Below, piece by piece: positions 1 to 10,120 of a stretch of 64,000 bases of DNA. The notes beneath the pieces are model-generated. The model was given only the letters and a program-made list of their open reading frames with translations, did no database searches and was not told the DNA's origin. Every line of letters begins with the position of its first letter. Positions within the stretch are counted from its first letter, which is position 1. Source of the DNA: an uncultured SAR86 cluster bacterium (GTDB lineage: Bacteria; Pseudomonadota; Gammaproteobacteria; Magnimaribacterales; Magnimaribacteraceae). The DNA lies in contig CACJMO010000001.1 of NCBI GenBank assembly GCA_902594545.1, positions 85,112 to 149,111 of the forward strand. Reading direction: 5' to 3'. The position numbers were made by a program, and so were the translations under genes.

Positions 1-993
1 ATTTCTTACAGACTCAGCGTAAACTGTACAGTCATAATCAGGTGCGGCTCCTATTCTTCGGGTGTTAATGACGTAAAAAAACATATAACCCTTAACGTCA
101 AATAGAGAATGATTTTCAGAAAAGAAAGGGCGTTTATCGGAATAGAATGTTTCGCTGGAATTAAAATTTACAACCAATTCATCGCTCTCTACCTGACCAA
201 AATCTGGATTTAAGGCCACATTTAATTGTTTACCGGCATCGATATTCCAAAAAATTTCTGCTCCTACTTTTGTATCTATCTCGTCCAGAATCCTATCTTC
301 GGAAAAGTTTACATAAGGGAAGTAATCTATCTTCGATACACTGTAATTATTGAATTCGTAATCGTTAAAGATTGATATAAATTTTTCTGTTCTGGGATTG
401 CCCTTAATCGTGGTGTAAACCTTAAAATCACCCCTCAACCATCTGTAAAAAGAAAGTTTAACTTTTCTTTTTTCTCCTGTTTGAGCTTTCATCGGAGCAA
501 CACTCCAAGGAATAAACATTTCGGCATACCAAGCATCTCCATCAATGCTTACTCCATATCCCCAATCAGAGTCCCAATCGTAATTTACTTCATTTTCGTT
601 TCTAACAACATTGTCAAGAATTGATCCTCCGGCAGAAATAGAAAATCCGTAAGATAAAAGCCCATCTCCATCAAAGTCTATAGATACACCAACCATGTCG
701 GCATTTGCCATCTCGTCGTCACGTTGGTGTTTTTGGGTCCTTATTGTTTCATTAGCCTGATAGCTAATAAAACCTAAATAGATTCCTTTTTCATCCTCCA
801 ATACTAGAACTTTTTGAGAGCCCGAAGCATCATTCAGAGTATAAGGAAGGCTTTCATAATATTTAGTTATCTCTCTAGCATTTAACCAATCAGCTTCATC
901 AAGATTGCCATCGATCACAAGATCTAATGAACTAAGGTTTGAGGTAAAAAGTACGAAAAGTACTGTAGTGAAAAGATTGAGCTTCCTATGCAA
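1..993 (-). CDS. Partial DUF5916 / CBM9-like outer-membrane protein (C-terminus beyond window edge); tandem paralog of the next gene
   Basis: Manual minus-strand translation from a TTG at 993: LHRKLNLFTTVLFVLFTSNL...LVIDGNLDEADWLNAREITKYYESLPYTL...NPDFGQVESDELVVNFNSSETFYSDKRPFFSEN; open to the window edge and closely parallels the 1037..3316 product. Not in the ORF track because it is truncated. Confidence 0.8.
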   Translation of the reverse strand, partial: MHRKLNLFTTVLFVLFTSNLSSLDLVIDGNLDEADWLNAREITKYYESLPYTLNDASGSQKVLVLEDEKGIYLGFISYQANETIRTQKHQRDDEMANADMVGVSIDFDGDGLLSYGFSISAGGSILDNVVRNENEVNYDWDSDWGYGVSIDGDAWYAEMFIPWSVAPMKAQTGEKRKVKLSFYRWLRGDFKVYTTIKGNPRTEKFISIFNDYEFNNYSVSKIDYFPYVNFSEDRILDEIDTKVGAEIFWNIDAGKQLNVALNPDFGQVESDELVVNFNSSETFYSDKRPFFSENHSLFDVKGYMFFYVINTRRIGAAPDYDCTVYAESVRN

Positions 994-1036
994 AGTTTAT
1001 CCCCGTGGAGGCGGGCTATTTTATATTTTTGAGTTA

Positions 1037-3316
1037 TTAAAATCTATATCTCAATTTGATCGTGAAATTTTCTTTTGCAGGATCTTTCCAAGACCTTCTG
1101 TAGAGAGTGGCTAAATTATCTTCTTCGTCATTAAGGGAAACTCTCCCACCTTTAGAATAAACTAAATAAAGATAGGACAGAGGCATAATTTCATATCTAT
1201 AACGAACCTGAAAAGCTAATTCACTAATAGTGATGGGCGAAATATTTATATTTGATGAATTTAAATTACCTCTTAAATCTCCCAGATAAGGTTTTGGATT
1301 TCTCCCTGTAAAAGCAACTAGCTGCGCCTTGATTCTCAGTTCATGTTTATTATCTTTAAACCACTCAAGTTCAAAAACGCTAGTTCTTTGCTTTCTGTCA
1401 AAAGTAGCTAAAAGGTTTTCATCTAACCAATTTAACCAATTCTTTTCATCTGTGTGTCTGTACACCATACTGAAAGATAGGTTTTCAGCCGGCATAAATT
1501 TAATCAGCCCTCTAGAGGAGTTTTTCCAGCCTATCTCAGGTGAATGTTCACTGCCCTTTCCTCTTTCAAACCTTAAGCTGTAGATGTATTTTGGTCTCCG
1601 AGGCCCCGTGAATTCAAAATATCCTCCCATTCCTTTAGGCATATTTATAAAAGGAGCTAGTTGGGAGCCTCTTGTTATTCGTGTATTTCTTCCAGTACTC
1701 CTATAAAAGATTTCAGTCTTTATCTCTGATAAGTCAGTAAAATTAGTCTCAAGTTTTAATGCGAAATTCGAAGACTCTCGCACAGTATCTGCATTGAATT
1801 TAGATCCATAACCAATTTCGTATAGTCTCGATCTAAGGACAGAGCCTTTGGGGAAACTAGTCTTCTTAAATTGTGTTCTGCCATTAAACATTAGGCGATC
1901 ATTCAGTATGAGATAACCCATGTCATTTAGATCAAGCTGATCATCATAAAAATTAATACCGATACCGGAAGAAAAGTTTGTATTAGGATTGTAGCTGTAA
2001 CCTAAAGTCATACCTAGGCCATCCTGATTATTCACATTTGAATGCATTAAGTTACCATTCATCCTGTGTACTTTTGATGGAAGGTAAATAAAATCAATAG
2101 AATTTACTTGAGAGTTGTTACCTGTGACAGGTTTATTTACATACGTACCCAAATATCCGTACTTCAGATCATTAGATTTAGTATTCAGCCTTAATGCATA
2201 AAAATCTCTTCCTTCAGAGAATTTTTCGTCTCTCTCAGATGCACTCATAAATCCAAAATCAACCTCTCCTTTTTGGGTGTATTTCAATGCAAAATCTATT
2301 TCGCTTGTTTCTGCTTTAGTTTGTTGGCAGTAATCTTGTAGATCTCCGTACGAACCGCAATCGTAATCAGGCCTTCCTCCAATCCTCCTTGTGTTGATGA
2401 TTCTATGCATACGATCGCTTACATCAAACATACTGTTATTTTCTGCGAAGAAAGGTCTCTTGTCGGAATAAAATGTTTCGAAAGCAGAAAAATTAACAAC
2501 AACTTCATCACTTTCAACCTGTCCAAAATCAGGATTCAAAGTTAAGTTAAGTTGTTTACTTGAGTCTATTTTCCAAAATACTTCGGCTCCCGCTTTGGAA
2601 ATTTGATCAGAATTTGTAAAGTCATCAGTTAATGTTGAGTACGGAAAAAAATCTAAATTTGATCCGGAATAATTATTAAATTCAAACTCATCAAAAACCG
2701 ACAAATAAACATTTTCATAGACACTTCCTTTAATGGTGGAAAAGCCTCTTCCGATTCCCATAAGCATTCTATAAAAAGCCATTCTTATCTTTCTTTTTTC
2801 ACCGGCCTGCGTTTTCATAGAGGCAATTGACCACGGAATAAAGGTTTCGGAGTACCATACTCCATCTTGAATTGAGGCAGCAGATTGCCAATCAGCATCC
2901 CAATCCCAGTTTCTTTCCTTCTCGTCGGTTACAGTTGCATCTCCTATTGAGCCGCTAGAGGAGATAAAAAAGTTGTAACCTTCAACACCGTCTCCATTAA
3001 AGTCTATTACTATGCCGTTTTTATCTGATAAGGCTCTCTCTTGATCACGCAGGTGATTCATAGTCCTCATAGACTCATTGGGCTGATAATTTTTAAATCC
3101 AAAATAAAGGCCCTCTTCAGATTCAATAATTAAAATCTGAGTTTTAAAGTCCGTTACCTCTCTTAGAGAGTATGGATATACCTCATAAAAATCATTGAGG
3201 GTTATAGCTTCTTGCCATTCAGGTTCGTCCAATACTCCGTCAATATCAATCTCAGCCTTTAATGCAAGAGATAGAAATAAAGTAATAAATAAGTAAGTAA
3301 TATGAAAATTACGCAC
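1037..3316 (-). CDS. DUF5916 domain protein with N-terminal CBM9-like domain, predicted outer-membrane beta-barrel
   Basis: 759 aa ORF with signal peptide, IDGVLDEPEW CBM9-like start, NPDFGQVESDEVVVNFSAFETFYSDKRPFFAEN motif and terminal aromatic residue (RYRF). Confidence 0.8.
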   Translation of the reverse strand: MRNFHITYLFITLFLSLALKAEIDIDGVLDEPEWQEAITLNDFYEVYPYSLREVTDFKTQILIIESEEGLYFGFKNYQPNESMRTMNHLRDQERALSDKNGIVIDFNGDGVEGYNFFISSSGSIGDATVTDEKERNWDWDADWQSAASIQDGVWYSETFIPWSIASMKTQAGEKRKIRMAFYRMLMGIGRGFSTIKGSVYENVYLSVFDEFEFNNYSGSNLDFFPYSTLTDDFTNSDQISKAGAEVFWKIDSSKQLNLTLNPDFGQVESDEVVVNFSAFETFYSDKRPFFAENNSMFDVSDRMHRIINTRRIGGRPDYDCGSYGDLQDYCQQTKAETSEIDFALKYTQKGEVDFGFMSASERDEKFSEGRDFYALRLNTKSNDLKYGYLGTYVNKPVTGNNSQVNSIDFIYLPSKVHRMNGNLMHSNVNNQDGLGMTLGYSYNPNTNFSSGIGINFYDDQLDLNDMGYLILNDRLMFNGRTQFKKTSFPKGSVLRSRLYEIGYGSKFNADTVRESSNFALKLETNFTDLSEIKTEIFYRSTGRNTRITRGSQLAPFINMPKGMGGYFEFTGPRRPKYIYSLRFERGKGSEHSPEIGWKNSSRGLIKFMPAENLSFSMVYRHTDEKNWLNWLDENLLATFDRKQRTSVFELEWFKDNKHELRIKAQLVAFTGRNPKPYLGDLRGNLNSSNINISPITISELAFQVRYRYEIMPLSYLYLVYSKGGRVSLNDEEDNLATLYRRSWKDPAKENFTIKLRYRF

Positions 3317-3708
3317 TAATCTTTAACTGTTATATTTATTTGTCTTGAAACTACTGGGGGCGTATGTGGTGTATGAGTCATATCGCCAAGAACTAACTGT
3401 AAGCTGTAATCTCCAGGTGGCAACTCAACCAATGACTCAGTCTGACCTCCACCAAAATGGATATGGTTTTTGGAAGCTGGGATAGGTTTTGAAAAATCAA
3501 GATCTTTGACATTTATTAGCAAATGATGATGACCTGTATTTTCTCTATCTATACCTGCAGGCGCTATACCCATTTTCGATAGACCAAACTGTATTAGGAA
3601 GGGTGATTCAACTTCATCTCCGTCTTCTAAATTAATAAAATAAACCCTCGCCTCAGCAAAAGCTGAACTTGTAATCAAAAAAGAAATGAGAAATAGAATT
3701 GATTTCAT
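3316..3708 (-). CDS. DUF4399 domain-containing secreted protein
   Basis: ORF track 3316..3759; start probably the internal Met followed by a signal peptide (MKSILFLISFLITSSAFA). Motif GHHHLLIN...HFGGGQTE...L.PG.Y.LQL.LGD is typical of DUF4399. Confidence 0.75.
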   Translation of the reverse strand: MKSILFLISFLITSSAFAEARVYFINLEDGDEVESPFLIQFGLSKMGIAPAGIDRENTGHHHLLINVKDLDFSKPIPASKNHIHFGGGQTESLVELPPGDYSLQLVLGDMTHTPHTPPVVSRQINITVKD

Positions 3709-3712
3709 AATT

Positions 3713-4186
3713 TTATAAATACCCCCCCATTCCATATAAAAGTGGCTTAAGTTCATCATTATTAATTGCCTTTTCTACCCTGCCGATAAAAATTGTATGA
3801 CTTGTATGATCAACTTCATTTAATTTCGAGCAAAACAGAGTAGATAAAGCATCTGCATTGTAAATATAAGAGCCTTGATCTTTCCATGATTCATTTACAA
3901 ATCTTGATTCCCCCTCATCACTATTACTGCAAACTTCTGCAAGCTCTCTCTGAGAGCTAGATAAAATATTGATGGAGAAATGAGAGCCCTCAGATAAAAT
4001 TTTATGTATTGAGGCATCTTTATTAACGCAAACCAGCATAGAAGGAGGGTCTAACGAAAGGGAAGTAACTGAAGTAGCTGTCATAGCATGCCTTTCACCT
4101 TCGTGTGATGCAGATATAACATTGACAGTAGAAGTTACTGCCCGCATCGAGGCTAAAAAGGTTTTCTTTAAATCAGAGTTTTGCAT
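3713..4186 (-). CDS. Flavin reductase-like (FMN-binding) domain protein
   Basis: MRAVTSTVNVISASHEGERHAMTATSVTSLSLDPPSMLVCVN is typical of the flavin reductase family. Confidence 0.8.
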   Translation of the reverse strand: MQNSDLKKTFLASMRAVTSTVNVISASHEGERHAMTATSVTSLSLDPPSMLVCVNKDASIHKILSEGSHFSINILSSSQRELAEVCSNSDEGESRFVNESWKDQGSYIYNADALSTLFCSKLNEVDHTSHTIFIGRVEKAINNDELKPLLYGMGGYL

Positions 4187-4195
4187 ACAGAAAAA

Positions 4196-4227
4196 AAACC
4201 ACTAGTTAATTTAGCTACTAGTGGTTT
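4196..4227 (-). terminator. 11-bp perfect stem-loop followed on the minus strand by T8; terminator or attenuator-like
   Basis: AAACCACTAGT-TAATTTAGCT-ACTAGTGGTTT; minus-strand T run at 4198-4191. Confidence 0.55.
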
Positions 4228-4249
4228 GAAAGGGCATAATATTGTCGAT

Positions 4250-4813
4250 ATGCCCAAAAGACAAGCCACTTCAAGAATAATTGCCGGTAAATTTAGAGGG
4301 ACTAAAATCTCTTTTAAAGAAAGTAAGGCATTAAGGCCTACAGAAAGTAAAACCAAGGAAACTCTCTTTAACTGGCTGATGAATGACCTGGAAAATAAAA
4401 ATTGTTTGGATATGTTCGCAGGAACTGGCGCTCTAGGATTCGAGGCACTCTCAAGAGGTAGCAAAAATGTTGTATTTTTTGATAAAGATAAAAGACTTTG
4501 TTCGGCTATCGATCGTATGGCAAAAAAGTTAGAAATTTCCGATCAATGCAGAGTAATCAACTCAAATGCCATGACCTTTGACTACAGTGTGCTGGAGAAG
4601 AAATTTGATTTAATCTTTATTGATCCTCCATTTGAAGAAGATCTAGTATCTAAGTCTTTAGACTTAATTTCAAAATATGATTTACTGAAGGTTGGTGGCC
4701 AGATTTATGTAGAATGTGAAGCAAGCCTTGTATTACAGGATCATGTAAAAAACTTGAAAAAAATAAAGGAATCTAAGGGAGGAGCAACTAAATATTACTT
4801 ATATGAAAGCTAG
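4250..4813 (+). CDS. rsmD: 16S rRNA (guanine(966)-N(2))-methyltransferase RsmD
   Basis: RIIAGKFRGTKI...LRPTESKTKETLFNWL...LDMFAGTGALGFEALSRG...DLIFIDPPF. ATG at 4250 is the probable start; the ORF is open upstream to a TTG at 4181. Confidence 0.9.
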   Translation: MPKRQATSRIIAGKFRGTKISFKESKALRPTESKTKETLFNWLMNDLENKNCLDMFAGTGALGFEALSRGSKNVVFFDKDKRLCSAIDRMAKKLEISDQCRVINSNAMTFDYSVLEKKFDLIFIDPPFEEDLVSKSLDLISKYDLLKVGGQIYVECEASLVLQDHVKNLKKIKESKGGATKYYLYES

Positions 4814-5039
4814 ACTATTTCTCATACTAATATTTTTGACTGTGCTGACAGTGCTTATAACTAACGATAAATTCACTCTTATTGAGCCATTCATTTTTTT
4901 TGTCTACGGAAAAGAAATTACCGTAGGAACAGAACTAACTTTAGCGGTGACAGTACTGACAACGTTGTTTGGGGTATTGATAGTTGGAATCTTAGAAGCT
5001 CTATTTTTTAGCAAAAAAAGTAAAGCTAAAAAAGAATAA
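4803..5039 (+). CDS. Small membrane protein, possibly LapA-like
   Basis: 78 aa, two hydrophobic segments and a basic tail; overlaps the rsmD end. Confidence 0.5.
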   Translation: MKARLFLILIFLTVLTVLITNDKFTLIEPFIFFVYGKEITVGTELTLAVTVLTTLFGVLIVGILEALFFSKKSKAKKE

Positions 5040-5048
5040 ATCAGAAAT

Positions 5049-6308
5049 CTATTTTCTTTTCATGGACTCAAAAAATTCGGCATTAGTCTTATAATCTTTG
5101 AGTTTGTCTAACATCCATTCCATTGCAGCAGTATCGTCCATTTCGTTCAATAACTTACGCAAAACAGTAATATTTCTCAATTCCAATTCTGAAGTTAATA
5201 AGTCTTCTCTTCTAGTACCAGTTTTTCTAACATTAATCGCAGGGAATACTCTCTTTTCAGCGATTTTTCTATCCAAATTAATTTCTGAATTTCCTGTTCC
5301 CTTGAACTCTTCAAAAATAACCTCATCCATTCTTGAACCAGTATCAATTAAGGCTGTAGCAATTATGGAAAGGCTACCTCCTCCTTCAATATTTCTTGCA
5401 GCTCCAAAAAATCTCTTAGGTTTCTGAAGCGCATTGGCATCTACACCACCAGTAAGAATCTTCCCTGAAGCAGCTTGAGTTGAGTTATAAGCCCTTGCCA
5501 AACGAGTAATTGAATCTAAAAGTATAACTACATCATGTTTGTGTTCTACTAACCTTCTTGCCTTGTTAATTGCCATTTCGGCAACTTGGACATGTCTTGT
5601 TGGAGCTTCATCAAATGTACTTGCTATGACCTCACCCTTTACTGAGCGCTTCATTTCGGTAACCTCTTCCGGCCTCTCATCCACAAGTAGAACCATAATT
5701 TTACATTCTGGATTATTCCGTTCGATAGAATGAGCAATACTCTGGAGCAATAATGTCTTACCTGCTTTAGGCGGCGACACAATCAAAGATCTTTGCCCTT
5801 TTCCTGTTGGAGCCGTTAAATCTATAACTCTCGAGGATAAATCTTCAGTACTCCCGGTTCCTAGCTCAAACAACATTCTCTCATCAGGAAATAGAGGAGT
5901 GAGATTCTCAAAGGAGGGCTTATTCTTTGTTTTGTCCGGCTGTTCGAAATTAATTTCCTCTATTTTTAAAATAGCGAAATACCTTTCTCCATCTTTGGGT
6001 GATCTGATTTTGCCTTTTATGGTATCTCCAGTTCTCAGGCCAAACCTTCTTATTTGACTAGGAGAAACATAAATATCATCTGGGCCTGCCAAATATGAAG
6101 AATCAGGAGATCTTAAGAAACCGAATCCATCTTGGAGAATTTCTAACACACCTTCTCCTTCTATGTCTTCGCCACTTTTAGCTTTGCTCTTCAATATTCC
6201 AAAGACTATGTCTTGTCTTTTTGCACGAGAAGCATTTTCTATCCCGCACTCTTCGCCAAGCTCAATGAGCTGTTCTACTGGCATTTTTTTTAATTCTGTT
6301 AATTGCAT
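5049..6308 (-). CDS. rho: Transcription termination factor Rho
   Basis: 419 aa; [57 protein letters not shown]. Confidence 0.97.
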   Translation of the reverse strand: MQLTELKKMPVEQLIELGEECGIENASRAKRQDIVFGILKSKAKSGEDIEGEGVLEILQDGFGFLRSPDSSYLAGPDDIYVSPSQIRRFGLRTGDTIKGKIRSPKDGERYFAILKIEEINFEQPDKTKNKPSFENLTPLFPDERMLFELGTGSTEDLSSRVIDLTAPTGKGQRSLIVSPPKAGKTLLLQSIAHSIERNNPECKIMVLLVDERPEEVTEMKRSVKGEVIASTFDEAPTRHVQVAEMAINKARRLVEHKHDVVILLDSITRLARAYNSTQAASGKILTGGVDANALQKPKRFFGAARNIEGGGSLSIIATALIDTGSRMDEVIFEEFKGTGNSEINLDRKIAEKRVFPAINVRKTGTRREDLLTSELELRNITVLRKLLNEMDDTAAMEWMLDKLKDYKTNAEFFESMKRK

Positions 6309-6399
6309 AAGTTAGGTTTAATGCTTGAAAAAAGGAGGTAACCAAAGAAACTTTGGTGTGGAAATAGTAACCTTGTTGGAAATTAGAGTCTAGTGTTTT

Positions 6400-6720
6400 C
6401 TATAAATTTGATTCGATAAATTCAGTTAACTGAGTTTTGCTCAAAGCACCTACTTGTTGAGCTACCAATTCACCACCTTTGAAGATAGCCAAAGTTGGAA
6501 TACTCATTACATTTTGCTGAGCAGCTGAAGTTTGATTGGCATCGACATCTAACTTGCCTACTTTTAATTTGTCTGAAAACTCAATTGCTATTTCTTCAAC
6601 AATTGGTCCAACCATTTTGCAAGGACCACACCAAGTAGCCCAATAGTCTACTAAAACTGGTTTATCTGACTCACTTACTTCAGCTGTAAAATTGTCATCT
6701 GTCAGTGTGACAACATTCAT
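6400..6720 (-). CDS. trxA: Thioredoxin
   Basis: WATWCGPCKM active site; 106 aa; adjacent to rho; SD AGGAGG upstream. Confidence 0.96.
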   Translation of the reverse strand: MNVVTLTDDNFTAEVSESDKPVLVDYWATWCGPCKMVGPIVEEIAIEFSDKLKVGKLDVDANQTSAAQQNVMSIPTLAIFKGGELVAQQVGALSKTQLTEFIESNL

Positions 6721-6816
6721 ATTTCCTCCTTGGAAAATTTAGATGGGATATTTAAAAGAATCATTTAATTTATCTCATTATTGGGTTTATTTTGTAATTT
6801 ATCAAGACGCAATAGA

Positions 6817-8490
6817 TTATTTTTTTGTGGTTACTGCGCCTAAAGATGCTGAAGTAACCAAAGATCTATACTTATCAAGAACACCGCCCTCTTCTTCTTT
6901 TACTGGACAAACCCAAGACTCTTTTCTTTTTTTCAATTCTTCTTCCGAAAGGTCAAAATTTATTTGGTTTGTTTCAGCATCAATAGAAATTACATCCCCA
7001 TCTTTGATTAAAGATATTGGCCCTCCATCAAATGCCTCGGGTGTAATATGTCCCACTACAAACCCATGAGTCCCTCCTGAAAATCTTCCGTCAGTTAAGA
7101 AAGCAACCTTATCTCCGAGCCCTTTTCCCATTATTGCCGAAGTTGGGCTAAGCATCTCCCTCATGCCAGGTGCTCCGCGAGGGCCTTCGTATCTTATGAC
7201 CAAAACATCTCCTTCAGATATTTGATTGGATAAAATTCCTTCCATAGCCGACTCTTCAGAATCATAAACCTTGGCTTTACCCTGAAAACTGAGTCCTTCT
7301 TTACCAGATATCTTTGCCACTGCTCCTTGAGGTGCTAAATTTCCATAAAGAACTCTTAGATGACTGTCAGCTTTTATGGGGGTTTTGGTCTCTTTAACAA
7401 TATCTTGATCCTTTGGATAGTAATCATATGACTCCAGATTTTGAGCTATTGTTTCACCAGTTACGGTCATTTGATCACCATCAATTAAACCCTCATCAAG
7501 CATAACTTTCATAAGAGGGACTATGCCACCAATTTCTATCAATTCCGACATTAAGAAATTTCCGCTTGGTCTTAGATCTGCCAATACAGGAGTTTGCTTA
7601 CCAATTCTCTCGAAGTCATCTAAAGTCAGATCAACTTTAGCTTCGTGGGCGATAGCAAGTAAATGCAAAACAGCATTAGTAGAACCACCAAGTGCTATAA
7701 CAACTGCAATTGCATTTTCGAATGCCTGCTTAGTCATTATGTCTCTGGGCTTGATATCCTTAGATATGAGGTTCATTATCGCTTCGCCTGCTTTTAATGA
7801 ATCTTCCAATTTGCTGGATGAGACAGCTTCTTGCGCAGAACTATTAGGCAAGCTTAAACCCAGCGCTTCTATAGCAGATGCCATGGTATTGGCTGTATAC
7901 ATTCCACCGCATGACCCAGGGCCTGGAATAGCAGAAGACTCTATGTCTAAAAGTTCAATATCAGAGATTGAACCTTGCGAGTGCTCACCTACAGCCTCAA
8001 AGACCGATACTACATCAGTTCTATTTGCTCCAGGCTTGATACTTCCACCATAAACGAATATCGAAGGCCTATTTAATCTCGCCATAGCCATAACACAAGC
8101 AGGCATATTCTTGTCACAACCCCCTATCGTAATTAGTCCATCAAAGCCCTGACCACCCACAACGGTTTCAATGGAGTCTGCAATAACTTCTCTGGAAACA
8201 AGGGAATATCTCATACCTTTTGTGCCCATCGAAATACCGTCTGAAACAGTTATAGTGTTGAAGATTACCGATTTTGTTCCGGCTGCATCGGCTCCTGCTG
8301 ATGCAGACTCAGCAAGTTTATCTATATGCATATTGCAAGGTGTAACCATACTCCATGTAGAAGCTATACCTACCTGTGGTTTTTCAAAATCTTGCGTTTC
8401 AAATCCAACGGCTCTAAGCATAGCCCTTGAAGGGGCTTGCTCTACTCCATCAACTATTTCAGAAGAAAATTTTCTTTTATCTTTGGACAT
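6817..8490 (-). CDS. ilvD: Dihydroxy-acid dehydratase
   Basis: 557 aa; [39 protein letters not shown]. Confidence 0.97.
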   Translation of the reverse strand: MSKDKRKFSSEIVDGVEQAPSRAMLRAVGFETQDFEKPQVGIASTWSMVTPCNMHIDKLAESASAGADAAGTKSVIFNTITVSDGISMGTKGMRYSLVSREVIADSIETVVGGQGFDGLITIGGCDKNMPACVMAMARLNRPSIFVYGGSIKPGANRTDVVSVFEAVGEHSQGSISDIELLDIESSAIPGPGSCGGMYTANTMASAIEALGLSLPNSSAQEAVSSSKLEDSLKAGEAIMNLISKDIKPRDIMTKQAFENAIAVVIALGGSTNAVLHLLAIAHEAKVDLTLDDFERIGKQTPVLADLRPSGNFLMSELIEIGGIVPLMKVMLDEGLIDGDQMTVTGETIAQNLESYDYYPKDQDIVKETKTPIKADSHLRVLYGNLAPQGAVAKISGKEGLSFQGKAKVYDSEESAMEGILSNQISEGDVLVIRYEGPRGAPGMREMLSPTSAIMGKGLGDKVAFLTDGRFSGGTHGFVVGHITPEAFDGGPISLIKDGDVISIDAETNQINFDLSEEELKKRKESWVCPVKEEEGGVLDKYRSLVTSASLGAVTTKK

Positions 8491-8527
8491 TTAAATATTA
8501 TAAGTTAGAAAAACTTAATCTAGTAAG

Positions 8528-10120
8528 TTAAGCCAACGAAGCAGTTAGAAGTTCTTTTGTGTAATCATGTTTGGGGTCTTCAAAAAGCTCTTCTGATATT
8601 CCATTTTCTACAATATTTCCCTCTTTCATGACATAAACATAATCGGAGAGGAACCTGATGACTTTCAAATCGTGGCTAATACAAAGATAGGCCAGGTCGA
8701 GTCTCTTTTGAAGGTCCCTTAAAAGATGGAGAATTTGCATTTGTATAGAGACATCTAAGGCGGAGGTTGGCTCGTCCAGTAATATGAGTTTAGGTTCTAA
8801 TATGATAGCCCTTGCTATGGCTACGCGTTGTCTTTGTCCACCTGATAACTCGTGGGGGAATCTGGAGATAAAAGATGGATCCAGTTCAACATCACTTAGA
8901 GCTTTAATAATTTTTTCATTTCTATCTGATTTGGATATGGAAGGCTCATGAACCCTCAAACCTTCCCCTACAATTTCACCTATAGTCATTCTGGGTGAAA
9001 GAGAACCAAATGGGTCTTGGAATACTATTTGAAAATCTTTCTTGAAAAATCGTGTTTCATTTGAGCTTAAGTTATTAATATCCAATCCATCAAATTGAAT
9101 TGCTCCCTCAGATTTTTCAATCCCCAACAAGGCTCTTGCTAGAGATGATTTTCCTGATCCAGATTCACCTACCAATCCTGTAGTGGAACCTGAATAAATT
9201 TGTATGTTCACTTTTTTTACAGCATTGAGATATTCAGTTACTTGCCCTAATAAATTTTTTGTAATGGGGTAATTGATATCAACATCTTTAGCATCCAATA
9301 GAACATCAGATTCGGAATTCATAGATTCTTTTTTTCCTGGAATAGAATCTAAAAGTTTTACAGTGTAAGGATGTTGAGGATTTTGGAACAAAGCAGAAAC
9401 TTCTCCAGACTCAACAATCTCTCCATCCTTCATTACACATACGTTGTCAGAGAATTTTTTAACAATATTGAGATCGTGTGTAATAAACAATATAGACATT
9501 CCAAATTCTTCTTGTAGATCTGAAAGTAAGTCAAGCAATGCTTTCTCCACGGTTACATCTAAAGCTGTAGTGGGTTCATCAGCAATTAACAAATCTGGTT
9601 CATTTGCCAACGCCATTGCAATCATTATTCTTTGCCTTTGGCCACCAGAAAGCTGATGAGGATAAGAATTTACCTTAATTTCTGGCTCGGGTATCTTAAC
9701 TTTTTTCAATAATTCAATGGTTCTCTGTCTTGCATCGGTTTTTGTCAAATTTTTATGGATTATCAAAGTTTCATCAATCTGATAACCCACCTTTTGGTAT
9801 GGGTTCAAAGAAGTCATAGGCTCTTGAAAAATCATAGATATTTTATTGCCCCTTAAAGACGTTAAGAATTTCTTAGAAGAATTTAGAATTTCTTTACCTT
9901 CAAATTTAATTGAAGATTCATTGAGATACCTGACAGTCCCTTCAGGTAAGAGCTGCAATATAGAGAGAGCAGTAACAGATTTTCCTGAACCAGACTCACC
10001 TACTAAAGATAAAGTTTTTCCTTTTTCAATTTGAAGTGAAATACCATCAACGGCCCTAAAAGTAGAATCTTTAGACTCAAACTCTACTATCAGATCTTTA
10101 ATATCTAGTATTTTATCCAC
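8528..10120 (-). CDS. Peptide-type ABC transporter ATP-binding protein with two fused ATPase domains (YejF/GsiA-like)
   Basis: Two Walker A motifs (GESGSGKS twice), two LSGGQRQR signatures. Start probably the internal GTG (VDKILDIKDLIVEF) overlapping the upstream stop. Confidence 0.88.
   Translation of the reverse strand: MDKILDIKDLIVEFESKDSTFRAVDGISLQIEKGKTLSLVGESGSGKSVTALSILQLLPEGTVRYLNESSIKFEGKEILNSSKKFLTSLRGNKISMIFQEPMTSLNPYQKVGYQIDETLIIHKNLTKTDARQRTIELLKKVKIPEPEIKVNSYPHQLSGGQRQRIMIAMALANEPDLLIADEPTTALDVTVEKALLDLLSDLQEEFGMSILFITHDLNIVKKFSDNVCVMKDGEIVESGEVSALFQNPQHPYTVKLLDSIPGKKESMNSESDVLLDAKDVDINYPITKNLLGQVTEYLNAVKKVNIQIYSGSTTGLVGESGSGKSSLARALLGIEKSEGAIQFDGLDINNLSSNETRFFKKDFQIVFQDPFGSLSPRMTIGEIVGEGLRVHEPSISKSDRNEKIIKALSDVELDPSFISRFPHELSGGQRQRVAIARAIILEPKLILLDEPTSALDVSIQMQILHLLRDLQKRLDLAYLCISHDLKVIRFLSDYVYVMKEGNIVENGISEELFEDPKHDYTKELLTASLA

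Noticed and set aside
1005-1020. GC-rich CCCG..CGGG repeat between the two DUF5916 genes
   Set aside because: Only 4-bp stem, no T tract; too weak to call a terminator.
905-1114. 69-aa plus-strand ORF between the DUF5916 paralogs
   Set aside because: Overlaps the coding ends of both minus-strand genes and has no motif.
4168-4464. 98-aa minus-strand ORF
   Set aside because: Antisense to the rsmD 5' part; no motif.
7523-8053. 176-aa plus-strand ORF
   Set aside because: Fully antisense to ilvD, which has strong family evidence; composition looks like a shadow ORF.
8528-10120. Possible complete peptide ABC operon
   Set aside because: Only the fused ATPase is present; no permease or binding protein adjacent in the window.
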